A DNA stretch of 64,000 nucleotides from an uncultured Lachnospiraceae bacterium (GCA_900542015.1 UQLY01000005.1:124001-188000); one strand, 5' to 3'. Positions 23,771 to 31,519 are shown, numbered from the stretch's first letter. Notes: a model not told the origin generated them from the letters alone. Numbers and translations: made by a program.

Positions 23771-24781
23771 ATGGCTTTATTTGAATCATATGAAAGACGT
23801 ATTGATAAAATCAACAGCGTATTAAACAGCTATGGTATCGCTTCCTTGGAAGAAGCTGAAAAAATCACAAAAGACGCCGGACTGGATGTATATGAGCAGG
23901 TTAAGAAGATCCAGCCCATCTGTTTTGAAAACGCTTGCTGGGCTTACACGGTAGGCGCTGCGATCGCTATCAAAAAAGACTGCAAGAAAGCTGCCGACGC
24001 TGCCGCAGCAATCGGTGAAGGTCTTCAGGCTTTCTGTATTCCCGGTTCCGTTGCTGATACCCGTAAAGTAGGTTTAGGACATGGTAACCTTGGTAAAATG
24101 TTATTAGAGGAAGAGACAGAGTGTTTCGCATTCTTAGCAGGTCATGAGTCCTTCGCTGCTGCAGAAGGCGCAATCGGTATTGCTGAGAAAGCAAACAAAG
24201 TTCGTCAGAAACCTTTACGCGTTATCTTAAACGGTTTAGGAAAAGACGCAGCAAAGATCATTTCCCGTATCAACGGCTTTACCTTTGTTGAAACAGAATA
24301 TGATCCTTATACAAACGAAGTAAAAGAAATCGAAAGAATTGCTTACTCTGACGGTCTTCGTTCCAAAGTAAACTGCTATGGCGCAAACTCCGTTCCGGAA
24401 GGCGTAGCAATTATGTGGAAAGAAAACGTAGACGTTTCCATTACAGGTAACTCTACCAACCCTACAAGATTCCAGCATCCTGTAGCAGGTACATATAAGA
24501 AAGAAAGAACAGAAGCAGGAAAGAAATACTTCTCCGTTGCTTCCGGCGGCGGTACAGGTCGTACCCTTCATCCTGATAACATGGCTGCAGGTCCTGCATC
24601 CTATGGTTTCACGGATACTTTAGGACGTATGCACTCTGACGCTCAGTTTGCAGGTTCTTCTTCCGTACCGGCTCACGTAGAAATGATGGGTCTCATCGGT
24701 ATGGGTAACAACCCTATGGTTGGCGCTACCGTTGCGGTAGCTGTTTCCATCGAGGAAGCGGCGAAGGCTGGGAAGTTCTAA
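23771..24781 (+). CDS. GGGtGRT family protein
   Basis: The 336-residue protein has the naming motif SGGGTGRTLHPDNM near residue 258. Other glycine-rich stretches are GLGHGNLGKMLLEEE near 98 and VILNGLGKDAAKII near 153, which look like loop-and-helix nucleotide or phosphate-binding patterns. The family has no established activity. It follows the NifU-like gene and shares its codon bias and SD strength (GGAGG before the ATG at 23771). A shared role in metal or cluster handling is inferred from pairing only. A strong terminator ends the operon. Confidence 0.85.
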   Translation: MALFESYERRIDKINSVLNSYGIASLEEAEKITKDAGLDVYEQVKKIQPICFENACWAYTVGAAIAIKKDCKKAADAAAAIGEGLQAFCIPGSVADTRKVGLGHGNLGKMLLEEETECFAFLAGHESFAAAEGAIGIAEKANKVRQKPLRVILNGLGKDAAKIISRINGFTFVETEYDPYTNEVKEIERIAYSDGLRSKVNCYGANSVPEGVAIMWKENVDVSITGNSTNPTRFQHPVAGTYKKERTEAGKKYFSVASGGGTGRTLHPDNMAAGPASYGFTDTLGRMHSDAQFAGSSSVPAHVEMMGLIGMGNNPMVGATVAVAVSIEEAAKAGKF

Positions 24782-24826
24782 TTAAATTGATTTAAAACCA
24801 CAGGAACAACATATAAAGACAAATAG

Positions 24827-24858
24827 AACGCCGCAATTCTTATGGATTGCGGCGTTTT
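24827..24858 (+). terminator. Terminator of the GGGtGRT operon
   Basis: AACGCCGCAAT (24827-24837) pairs perfectly with ATTGCGGCGTT (24846-24856), then TTTGT. Confidence 0.88.
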
Positions 24859-25104
24859 GTATACAATATCGGCGTATTTTTGCCCAAAGGTGTTGGTAGG
24901 AGCGACAGAAACATATTTTGCGCTTCCGCCATAACGAAATGAAGAAAAGCCGGAAACTATGCGGGTTCTGAGATTTTAAAGATTTACGGATTTGAAATAA
25001 ATCAAGTTCGTAGCAACCAAGTAGCACTTGTACAGCACTCAGCCGTAGCATTCAATTTTTCGCAAATTAGGATGGGAAAAATTGAATTGTATGGAAACAG
25101 ATTA

Positions 25105-25134
25105 TTGTTGGATATGTCAAATTTATGATAAAAT
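25105..25134 (+). promoter_or_regulatory. Likely promoter of the toxin mRNA
   Basis: TTGTTG (25105-25110), 18 bases, TAAAAT (25129-25134). Confidence 0.5.
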
Positions 25135-25169
25135 GCTTCAAGAGGAACAATCGTGTTACAAGGTGGTAG

Positions 25170-25196
25170 CCTCCCTGAAATGTACAAGAAGGGAGG
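25170..25196 (+). promoter_or_regulatory. Hairpin that hides the toxin Shine-Dalgarno
   Basis: CCTCCCT (25170-25176) pairs perfectly with AGGGAGG (25190-25196), which contains the SD of the toxin. Such self-sequestration is common in type I toxin mRNAs. Confidence 0.65.
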
Positions 25197-25204
25197 TGGT
25201 GCGG

Positions 25205-25294
25205 ATGGAAATGTTTTCGTTTCAGGACATGATTCTGTTTGCGACATTTTTTACACTGCTTGCCTACATAGATAGGAATAACAAGCGAAAATAA
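25205..25294 (+). CDS. Holin-like small hydrophobic toxin (type I toxin-antitoxin)
   Basis: The 29-residue peptide MEMFSFQDMILFATFF- continues through one membrane helix and ends in AYIDRNNKRK. The hydrophobic helix followed by a D-R-N-x-K-basic tail is the pattern of the putative holin-like toxin (TxpA-related) peptides. It would insert in the membrane and disturb the envelope when over-produced. The SD GGGAGG (25191-25196) lies 8 bases upstream and is buried in a hairpin. An upstream extension of the frame to 25082 has no SD and crosses the promoter. An antisense RNA promoter faces it from downstream. Confidence 0.75.
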   Translation: MEMFSFQDMILFATFFTLLAYIDRNNKRK

Positions 25295-25380
25295 ATAAGC
25301 CTACCTTGTCACTTGCCCGGTGAAGGTAGGCTTATTACCAACTGGAGGACAACCACTTTGTGGGCGGTTGTTCCTTTTAT
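25294..25380 (-). ncRNA. Predicted antisense antitoxin RNA (RatA-like arrangement)
   Basis: A consensus promoter on the minus strand should start an RNA near 25380. It would run into a 14-bp perfect stem (25294-25307 with 25323-25336) followed, on the minus strand, by ATTTATTTTCG. This gives a transcript of about 85-90 bases, fully complementary to the toxin mRNA 3' region and reaching the toxin stop codon. The ends are inferred, not measured. Confidence 0.6.
25347..25379 (+). terminator. Terminator of the toxin mRNA
   Basis: GGACAACC (25347-25354) pairs with GGTTGTTCC (25366-25374, one bulge), followed by TTTTAT. The stem lies inside the region shared with the antisense RNA. Confidence 0.6.
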
Positions 25381-25386
25381 GCTCAT

Positions 25387-25415
25387 AATATAGCATATTT
25401 GCCGAATTGATTCAA
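25387..25415 (-). promoter_or_regulatory. Promoter of the antisense antitoxin RNA
   Basis: On the minus strand: TTGAAT (25415-25410), 17 bases, TATATT (25392-25387). Confidence 0.7.
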
Positions 25416-25481
25416 GTGAAATTCTTACGTGATAGTTCATGCTAATTCGTGATAGTATTATAAAGAAATCCACTCTTTTAA

Positions 25482-25510
25482 TTGATTGTGTGACTTAAAA
25501 ATGGTATGAT
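25482..25510 (+). promoter_or_regulatory. Promoter of the 166-residue gene
   Basis: TTGATT (25482-25487), 17 bases, TATGAT (25505-25510). A direct repeat CGTGATAGT lies just upstream at 25428-25436 and 25448-25456. Confidence 0.65.
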
Positions 25511-25539
25511 TTTCAAAGGACAAAAAGGAGATATTATAA

Positions 25540-26040
25540 ATGGATTGGAATGTATTTTGGAGTGCATTTGGAGCTATTGGAACCACAATAGGTTCTTTGA
25601 TAACAGCTGGTGCTGTAATAGTTGCTGTCAAACAATATAAGCAACCATTAAAAAAAGTTATAAAAGTTGAATTTACATCAGCTGTATCACTAGATGAAAT
25701 ATCTGGCAGGTTATTATGCTTTTACTGCGTTTCCATAAAAAACAAAGGCATTAGGGCACTGCAAATCGATTCTATTAGTATTAAAGGCAATAAGAAAAAA
25801 TTGTGGATAAATAATGCACAATTTAACTCTAATGCCAAGGTTAATCTTCCTATTAAAATTGAGCCAGAGGAAAATAAGGATTTTTTATTTGAGATAGAAA
25901 ACTTTAAAAATGCACTTAGAAAAGCTGTCTCGGATAAAGTTTTGAGGAAAAATCAGCGATTGATTATTTTTGCAACAGATTCACTTGGAGATAATTATTA
26001 TTGCAAGACCAAAGCTTTTATACGTCAAATAGTAAAATGA
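25540..26040 (+). CDS. Membrane-anchored protein of unknown function
   Basis: The 166-residue protein has one N-terminal membrane helix (about residues 5-30, AFGAIGTTIGSLITAGAVIVAV). A soluble beta-rich domain follows, with KNKGIRALQIDSISIKG and a DFLFEIENFKNALRKA helix. This layout (short TM plus immunoglobulin-like soluble part) recurs among small accessory-island proteins, but I do not recognise a named family. SD AAAGGAG and a good promoter support expression. The gene is clearly AT-richer than the core genes around it and uses AAA, ATT and TTA codons heavily, suggesting transfer. Confidence 0.75.
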   Translation: MDWNVFWSAFGAIGTTIGSLITAGAVIVAVKQYKQPLKKVIKVEFTSAVSLDEISGRLLCFYCVSIKNKGIRALQIDSISIKGNKKKLWINNAQFNSNAKVNLPIKIEPEENKDFLFEIENFKNALRKAVSDKVLRKNQRLIIFATDSLGDNYYCKTKAFIRQIVK

Positions 26041-26068
26041 ATTTGATTTAAGTCAATTAAATTATGAA

Positions 26069-26308
26069 ATGGAAAATTCTTTAATGAAATGTAAAAATTG
26101 TGGAAAAGAAGGACATCATTTTCATCAAATTTATAATGCCGGATATAAATTATACAAGTAAAAATTAGGAGCAAAATTTTCTTTTCCTTATGACGATGTT
26201 GCAAGATTGATTGTTCACGATCTTCATTGCTATGATGATGAAGAACGTTATTTGAAAGAATTAGAGGAAGGCGTTGAGATAGTATCGAAAATTGTTGCTG
26301 AAAGATGA
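26069..26308 (+). pseudogene. Broken zinc-ribbon-like gene with internal TAA
   Basis: From the ATG at 26069 the frame reads MENSLMKCKNCGKEGHHFHQ and stops at TAA 26159-26161. It then continues in the same frame without another stop to TGA 26306-26308 (KLGAKFSFPYDDVARL... ending EIVSKIVAER). The first part has CxxC and paired His, as in a zinc ribbon. No SD precedes the ATG. It looks like one gene of about 79 codons with a nonsense change, probably also lacking its 5' end. It lies in the same AT-rich patch. Confidence 0.45.
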
Positions 26309-26323
26309 ATAATATGATAAAAT
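26295..26323 (+). promoter_or_regulatory. Promoter of the small membrane protein
   Basis: TTGCTG (26295-26300), 17 bases, TAAAAT (26318-26323), overlapping the end of the broken gene. Confidence 0.55.
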
Positions 26324-26357
26324 TTAAAAGATTTTTGGAGGGAGGAGGAAAACAAAA

Positions 26358-26624
26358 ATGGATAAAAAGACAACGGGAATCGTTGCATACATTACCTGGA
26401 TCGGACTGTTGATTGCAATTTGTGCAGGCGATAAGGAAGGTGCAAAATTCCACTTAAATCAGGCGCTGGTTATCTTTTTGTTTGGCTTGCTTGGCGTTAT
26501 TCCCTGTATCGGCTGGATTTGGGAAATCTTTATCTTCGTATGCTGGATCATGGGACTTATTGCGGCAATCAACGAAGAAGAGAAACCCGTTCCGTTGATC
26601 GGCGGCATTCAGTTATTAAAATAA
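26358..26624 (+). CDS. DUF4870-like small membrane protein
   Basis: The 88-residue protein has two to three hydrophobic helices (about residues 8-24, 37-56 and 58-72) around GDKEGAKFHLNQALVIFLFG. The family has a characteristic F-H-x-N-Q-A-L motif between the first two helices, as here. The biochemical role is unknown. A very strong SD (GGAGGGAGGAGG) precedes the ATG. The gene stands alone, with promoter and terminator. Confidence 0.8.
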   Translation: MDKKTTGIVAYITWIGLLIAICAGDKEGAKFHLNQALVIFLFGLLGVIPCIGWIWEIFIFVCWIMGLIAAINEEEKPVPLIGGIQLLK

Positions 26625-26646
26625 TTTTGAACGAAAAATAAGAGTC

Positions 26647-26705
26647 AAAAACCATTTTGATTATCCGGATCGGTTGAGGTTAGGTAATCGGAATGGTTTT
26701 CTTAT
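26647..26705 (+). terminator. Terminator after the small membrane protein
   Basis: AAAACCATT (26648-26656) pairs with AATGGTTTT (26692-26700). An inner GATTATCC/GGTAATC-type pairing extends it. The T tail is short. Confidence 0.6.
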
Positions 26706-26706
26706 A

Positions 26707-26735
26707 TTGTGATTATAAAAAATAAATGCTATAAT
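26707..26735 (+). promoter_or_regulatory. Promoter of metH
   Basis: TTGTGA (26707-26712), 17 bases, perfect TATAAT (26730-26735). The leader of about 45 bases is too short for a SAM or cobalamin riboswitch. Confidence 0.8.
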
Positions 26736-26784
26736 ATCTAACGTATCTGTTTCGAGAGATAAATGGACGGAATGAGGACTGAAT

Positions 26785-29289
26785 ATGACAAAGGAAGATT
26801 TTCGCAGGCTTTGCGGCGAAAAAATCATATATCTGGACGGAGCTACAGGCTCGAATTTGATGAAGGCGGGAATGCCGGTAGGCGTTTGTCCCGAACAATG
26901 GATCTTAGAGCATGAGGACGTTTTGCTAAAGCTGCAAAGAGCTTATGCAGATGCGGGTACGAATATTGTTTATGCGCCGACTTTTACGGCAAATAGGATT
27001 AAGCTTGCCGAGTATGGTCTGGGAGACAGCATACGTCAGATCAACGAGAGTCTGGTACGGCTGTCGAAGAAAGCGGTGGGTAACAACGTGCTGGTTGCCG
27101 GGGATATTACGATGACCGGTAAACAGTTGAAGCCTCTGGGACCGCTGGATTTTGAAGAATTGGTGGACGTTTATAAAGAGCAGATCCGGTATCTGGAAGA
27201 AGCGGGCGCGGATCTTTTGGTCATTGAGACGATGATGAGTTTACAGGAGACAAGGGCTGCCGCCATTGCGGCGATGGAAGTAAGCGACCTTCCCGTCATG
27301 GCTACGCTGACCTTTGAAACCGACGGAAGGACGCTGTTTGGTTCCGATGCGCGTTCGGCGGCGATTGCCTTGACAAGCCTTCATGTGGATGCTATCGGCG
27401 CGAACTGTTCCACAGGACCGGAGCAGATGTGCGAGGTAATCCGCGCGATGGCAGAGGTCACAAATCTGCCTTTGATTGCAAAGCCCAACGCAGGGCTGCC
27501 TTCGTTGGATGACGAGGGCAGGACGGTATACGATATGGACAGCGATACCTTCGCTTCCGAAATGGTACAGATCGTGGAAAGCGGCGCTGCCATTCTGGGC
27601 GGATGCTGCGGCACGTCGCCGGAATATATCGAAAAGCTGGTAAGGAAAACAAGCGGCTTAAATGTAAAGCGGAAATCTCTGGCAGGGAGACATTTCCTGT
27701 GTTCGGAGCGACAGTCTCTGGAATTTGGATTAGACGACCGTTTTATGATCGTAGGAGAGAGAATCAATCCCACGGGCAAAAAGAAGCTGCAGGCAGAGCT
27801 TCGGGAAGGAAAGCTGGACCTGGTCGGACAGTTTGCAAAAGAACAGGAAGAATGCGGCGCGAAGGTGCTGGATATCAATATGGGCATGAGCGGAATCGAC
27901 GAGCGAGAAATGATGCTTACCGTATTGGAAGAGGTGGCAAATATCACTTCCCTGCCGCTTGCCATCGATTCCAGCCATGTAGAAGTCATAGAAGCGGCGC
28001 TTCGTAAATACCCCGGAAGGGCGCTGATCAATTCCATTTCCCTTGAGAGTGCGAAAATTGAAGCGTTGCTTCCGATTGCGAAAAAATACGGAGCGATGTT
28101 TATCCTGCTTCCCCTTTCGGATGCAGGGCTCCCGAAGGATCTTTCCGAAAAGAAATCGATCATTCATGAAATTGTAAACAGGGCGCTTGCCATGGGCATG
28201 ACCAAAGACGATATCGTCGTGGACGGGCTGGTAGCTACCGTTGCGGCAAATCCCAAGGCGGCAATAGAAACCCTGGAAACCATCCGGTATTGTAAAGAGA
28301 TGGGACTTGCGACGATTTGCGGATTGTCCAATATTTCCTTCGGACTGCCGGAGAGAATGAATATTAACAGCGCTTTTCTGACCATGGCGATTCAGTCGGG
28401 GCTGACCATGGCAATTGCCAATCCCAATCAGGAAATGCTGGTACACGCGGCGCTGTCCGCCGATCTGCTGATGGCGAAGGAGGAGGGCGATCTTGCCTAT
28501 ATTGACCGGATGAACGCGGTAAAGGAAGCAAGGGAAGCGTTCTTAAAGGATAACCCCAATGCGGTTGTGACCGTTTCCGTTGTGGGCGGCTCACCGGCAA
28601 AAGCGGGGCATTCGGGAACAAAATCAGAGGGAGGTACGGATGCCGGAACCGATCCTTTGGAACAGGTAAAGGAAGCCGTCCTGAAGGGTAAGCAGAGGGA
28701 CATTCTCTCACTTACCCGTAAAGCAGTAGAACAAAACATTTTGTCCCAGGATATTTTGAATCAGGCGCTCCTTCCGGCGATCAATGAAGTGGGAGAACTG
28801 TTTGACTGCGGAAAATATTTTCTGCCGCAGTTGATTTCCAGCGCGGAGACCATGAAAAAATCCATTGAATATCTGGAGCCGTTATTAAAAGCGGAGGGCG
28901 AGGAGGCGACCATGCCCACCATCGTCATCGCTACGGTAAAAGGCGATATCCATGATATCGGGAAAAATCTGGTTGCGCTGATGCTGAAAAACCACGGATT
29001 TTCGGTTGTCGATCTCGGAAAGGACGTGCCCAGAGAGGAGATTATCAGGGCGGCGAGAGAGAATCACGCAAAGATTATTGCGCTTTCGGCGCTGATGACG
29101 ACCACGATGCAGGAAATGAAAAACGTCATAGACCTTGCAAGGCAGGAGGGGCTTCAGGCAAAGGTTATGATCGGCGGAGCGGTCATTACCCAGGAATATG
29201 CGGATGAGATCGGAGCCGACGGCTATTCCAGGGATGCGGCGGACGCGGTTAGGCTGGCGCAGAAGCTGTGTGATGAGTCAGGCGATTGA
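26785..29289 (+). CDS. metH: Cobalamin-dependent methionine synthase, three modules
   Basis: This enzyme transfers a methyl group from methyltetrahydrofolate, via cobalamin, to homocysteine. The 834-residue protein has the homocysteine module (1-300: DGATGSNLMKAG, zinc ligands Cys208 in GANCSTGP and Cys274-Cys275 in GGCCGTS). The pterin-binding module (about 325-590: VGERINPTGKK, DINMG, LAIDSS) follows. Last comes the cap plus B12 module (about 640-834: DIHDIGKNLV with the cobalt-ligand His723). The C-terminal SAM-binding reactivation domain of E. coli MetH (about 1227 residues) is absent, as in many anaerobes. A separate reactivation factor would then be needed. Confidence 0.93.
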   Translation: MTKEDFRRLCGEKIIYLDGATGSNLMKAGMPVGVCPEQWILEHEDVLLKLQRAYADAGTNIVYAPTFTANRIKLAEYGLGDSIRQINESLVRLSKKAVGNNVLVAGDITMTGKQLKPLGPLDFEELVDVYKEQIRYLEEAGADLLVIETMMSLQETRAAAIAAMEVSDLPVMATLTFETDGRTLFGSDARSAAIALTSLHVDAIGANCSTGPEQMCEVIRAMAEVTNLPLIAKPNAGLPSLDDEGRTVYDMDSDTFASEMVQIVESGAAILGGCCGTSPEYIEKLVRKTSGLNVKRKSLAGRHFLCSERQSLEFGLDDRFMIVGERINPTGKKKLQAELREGKLDLVGQFAKEQEECGAKVLDINMGMSGIDEREMMLTVLEEVANITSLPLAIDSSHVEVIEAALRKYPGRALINSISLESAKIEALLPIAKKYGAMFILLPLSDAGLPKDLSEKKSIIHEIVNRALAMGMTKDDIVVDGLVATVAANPKAAIETLETIRYCKEMGLATICGLSNISFGLPERMNINSAFLTMAIQSGLTMAIANPNQEMLVHAALSADLLMAKEEGDLAYIDRMNAVKEAREAFLKDNPNAVVTVSVVGGSPAKAGHSGTKSEGGTDAGTDPLEQVKEAVLKGKQRDILSLTRKAVEQNILSQDILNQALLPAINEVGELFDCGKYFLPQLISSAETMKKSIEYLEPLLKAEGEEATMPTIVIATVKGDIHDIGKNLVALMLKNHGFSVVDLGKDVPREEIIRAARENHAKIIALSALMTTTMQEMKNVIDLARQEGLQAKVMIGGAVITQEYADEIGADGYSRDAADAVRLAQKLCDESGD

Positions 29290-29334
29290 AAAGCGAAACA
29301 ATAGATAGAAGACAGAAAGGTTTGGGTGAGAAAA

Positions 29335-30951
29335 ATGATAGGTGCAGACGCAATGGTAAAATGTCTGGAAGAAGAAGGGGTAAAGGCGGTTTTCGGCTAT
29401 CCCGGTGTTGCTATCTGTCCGTTTTATAACAGTATTTTAGAATCCGATATCGAAAGCATTCTGGTGCGGACGGAGCAGAACGCGGCGCATGCGGCAAGCG
29501 GGCTGGCAAGAGTAACGGACGGTATCGGAGTGTGCGCGGTAACCAGCGGACCGGGAGCGACCAATCTGATTACGGGAATCGCAACGGCTTTTGCCGACAG
29601 TATCCCCATGATCTGTATTACGGGGCAGGTAAACAGCGAGCTTTTGGGCAGCGATGTTTTTCAGGAAGCGGATATTACCGGAGCTGTGGAGTCCTTTGTA
29701 AAATACAGCTATCTGGTAAAAAACGTGGAGGATATTCCGAGAATATTTAAAGAGGCGTTCCATATCGCTACGACGGGAAGAAAAGGTCCGGTGCTTATCG
29801 ACGTACCCATTGACGTACAGAACGCTTCTATCAGCAAATTCAAATATCCCGAAGAGGTTTCTTTGAGAACCTATAAGCCTACGGTCAAAGGGCATATCCA
29901 GCAGATCAAAAAGGTTATTAAGGAGCTGGAAAAGGCAAAGAGACCGATCATCTGCGCGGGCGGCGGCGTTTCTTTATCCCAGGCGGGAAAGGAACTGATC
30001 AAATTTGCGGAAAAGAACCGCATTCCGGTTGTTTCGACGATGATGGGGATCGGCGTGATGCCCACCAGACACCCGCTGTATTTCGGAATGGTGGGAAATA
30101 ACGGCAAGCCTTATGCCAACCGCGCCATGAACGAGGCGGATATGATTATTATGGTAGGCGCAAGGGTGGCGGACCGTGCTGTCAGCCAGCCGGATTTAAT
30201 CGTTGACAATAAGACCCTGGTACATATCGACGTGGACCCGGCGGAGATCGGTAAAAACGTAGGTCCCAATATTCCTCTTGTAGGCGATGCAAAGCATATA
30301 TTCGCAGATTTGGAAAAGCAAGATTTTGAAGGCGATTACAGCGAATGGGTGCAGGTGCTGGACGAATACCGCAAGACCATGGAGCCGAAGAGAAAAGAGC
30401 ATCCCGGCTTTGTGGACCCGGCGGCTTTTATTACCAGATTGTCCGAGAAAATGGACGACGACGCCATTTATGTAGCCGACGTAGGGCAGAACCAGATCTG
30501 GTCCTGCGGATACCATATTGTCAAGGAAGGCAGATTCTTAACCTCCGGCGGCATGGGAACCATGGGGTATTCCATTCCCGCGGCTATGGGCGCGAAATAT
30601 GCGCTCAAGGACAGACAGGTCATAGCGGTATGCGGGGACGGCTCGTTCCAGATGTCCTTTATGGAGCTTGCGACCATGAGACAACACGGTATCCAAAGCA
30701 AGATTATCGTTCTGAAAAACAATTATCTGGGCATGGTCCGGGAATACCAGCATTATACCTATAAAGACCATTATTCCGTTGTGGATCTGTCGGGCAGCCC
30801 TGATTTATCCAAAATCGCGGAAGCCTATGATATGCCTTTTATCCGGCTGACGGATATGAAGGATGCGGACAGGGCGATCGATGAATTTTTAAACTGTGAC
30901 CGCGCATGTCTGATGGAATGTCTGATTGACCCGATGGATTTAGTAAAATAG
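29335..30951 (+). CDS. ilvB: Acetolactate synthase, large (catalytic) subunit
   Basis: This enzyme condenses two pyruvates, or pyruvate and 2-oxobutyrate, with thiamine diphosphate: the first shared step to valine/leucine and isoleucine. The 538-residue protein has the catalytic Glu in VRTEQNAAHAASG near residue 46 and the family pattern TSGPGATNLITGIA near 71. The TPP signature GDGSFQMSFMELATM lies near 432, followed by NNYLGMVREYQ. The start is uncertain: ATG 29335 is preferred, and a GTG at 29326 is possible. Two regulatory-subunit genes follow, the first after 14 bases. Confidence 0.93.
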   Translation: MIGADAMVKCLEEEGVKAVFGYPGVAICPFYNSILESDIESILVRTEQNAAHAASGLARVTDGIGVCAVTSGPGATNLITGIATAFADSIPMICITGQVNSELLGSDVFQEADITGAVESFVKYSYLVKNVEDIPRIFKEAFHIATTGRKGPVLIDVPIDVQNASISKFKYPEEVSLRTYKPTVKGHIQQIKKVIKELEKAKRPIICAGGGVSLSQAGKELIKFAEKNRIPVVSTMMGIGVMPTRHPLYFGMVGNNGKPYANRAMNEADMIIMVGARVADRAVSQPDLIVDNKTLVHIDVDPAEIGKNVGPNIPLVGDAKHIFADLEKQDFEGDYSEWVQVLDEYRKTMEPKRKEHPGFVDPAAFITRLSEKMDDDAIYVADVGQNQIWSCGYHIVKEGRFLTSGGMGTMGYSIPAAMGAKYALKDRQVIAVCGDGSFQMSFMELATMRQHGIQSKIIVLKNNYLGMVREYQHYTYKDHYSVVDLSGSPDLSKIAEAYDMPFIRLTDMKDADRAIDEFLNCDRACLMECLIDPMDLVK

Positions 30952-30965
30952 AAGTGAGGCGCGAT

Positions 30966-31451
30966 ATGAAAAAGATATATTCGGTATTGGTGGAAAACAG
31001 ATCCGGCGTACTGGCGAAGGTTGCGGGACTGTTTTCAAGAAGATGTTTTAATATTGATTCCCTCGCAGTAGGGGAAACCGACGACTCCGCCGTATCCTGC
31101 ATGACCATTGTCAGCAGCGGCAACGAACGGACGTTGGAACAGATTGAAAAGCAGCTCAACAAAAAACTGGACGTTATCAAGGTAAAGACCTTTGACGAGG
31201 GAAACAGCATTTCCAGGGAATTGATGCTGATGAAGGTAAAATACAACAAAAGCAACCGCAGGGATATTATGGAAATCTGCGAGATTATGAAAGCGGAAAT
31301 CGTGGATATGAGCAAAAGCTTTATGGTCATCCAGATTTGCGCGACGCCGGATAGAATCAAGCTGTTGATCGATATGTTTTCCTCCGTGAGCATCGTGGAA
31401 GTCGCAAGGACAGGGACTTTGGCGCTGCCAAAATGCAGTGAGAACGAGTAA
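30966..31451 (+). CDS. ilvN: Acetolactate synthase small subunit, first paralogue
   Basis: The 161-residue protein has an N-terminal ACT domain (IYSVLVENRSGVLAKVAGLFSRR, residues 3-75) and a C-terminal small-subunit domain (SRELMLMKVKYN onward). It normally binds valine and sets the activity of IlvB. The start is the ATG at 30966, 6 bases after GAGG; a GTG at 30954 in frame lacks an SD. It differs clearly from the second paralogue 155 bases downstream and ends in a short CSENE tail. Confidence 0.9.
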   Translation: MKKIYSVLVENRSGVLAKVAGLFSRRCFNIDSLAVGETDDSAVSCMTIVSSGNERTLEQIEKQLNKKLDVIKVKTFDEGNSISRELMLMKVKYNKSNRRDIMEICEIMKAEIVDMSKSFMVIQICATPDRIKLLIDMFSSVSIVEVARTGTLALPKCSENE

Positions 31452-31502
31452 CGGACAACAGATTGTTTCGGATGTCTGCGGATGAATAACAAGCGTGCAG
31501 AT

Positions 31503-31519
31503 CATAACCATGGGTTATG
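31503..31519. repeat. Small perfect hairpin between the two ilvN genes
   Basis: CATAACC, loop ATG, GGTTATG. It has no T-run, so it is not a terminator. It lies about 25 bases upstream of the next promoter and could be an operator. Confidence 0.5.

Larger units (their letters stand above)
24782..25204. other. 423-bp interval before the toxin gene
   Basis: After the terminator at 24827-24858, bases 24860-25090 hold no convincing gene on either strand. The last part contains a perfect 12-bp inverted repeat (25050-25061 with 25076-25087, ATTCAATTTTTC) just upstream of the toxin promoter. The rest is the toxin promoter and structured leader. Part of it could be decayed mobile DNA, but I cannot identify it. 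Confidence 0.55.

Noticed and set aside
25082..25204. 70-residue version of the toxin
   Set aside because: The extension crosses the promoter and has no SD. The 29-residue peptide has a strong SD and matches the family length.
27381..28163. 260-codon minus-strand frame opposite metH
   Set aside because: Shadow of MetH; no SD or motif.
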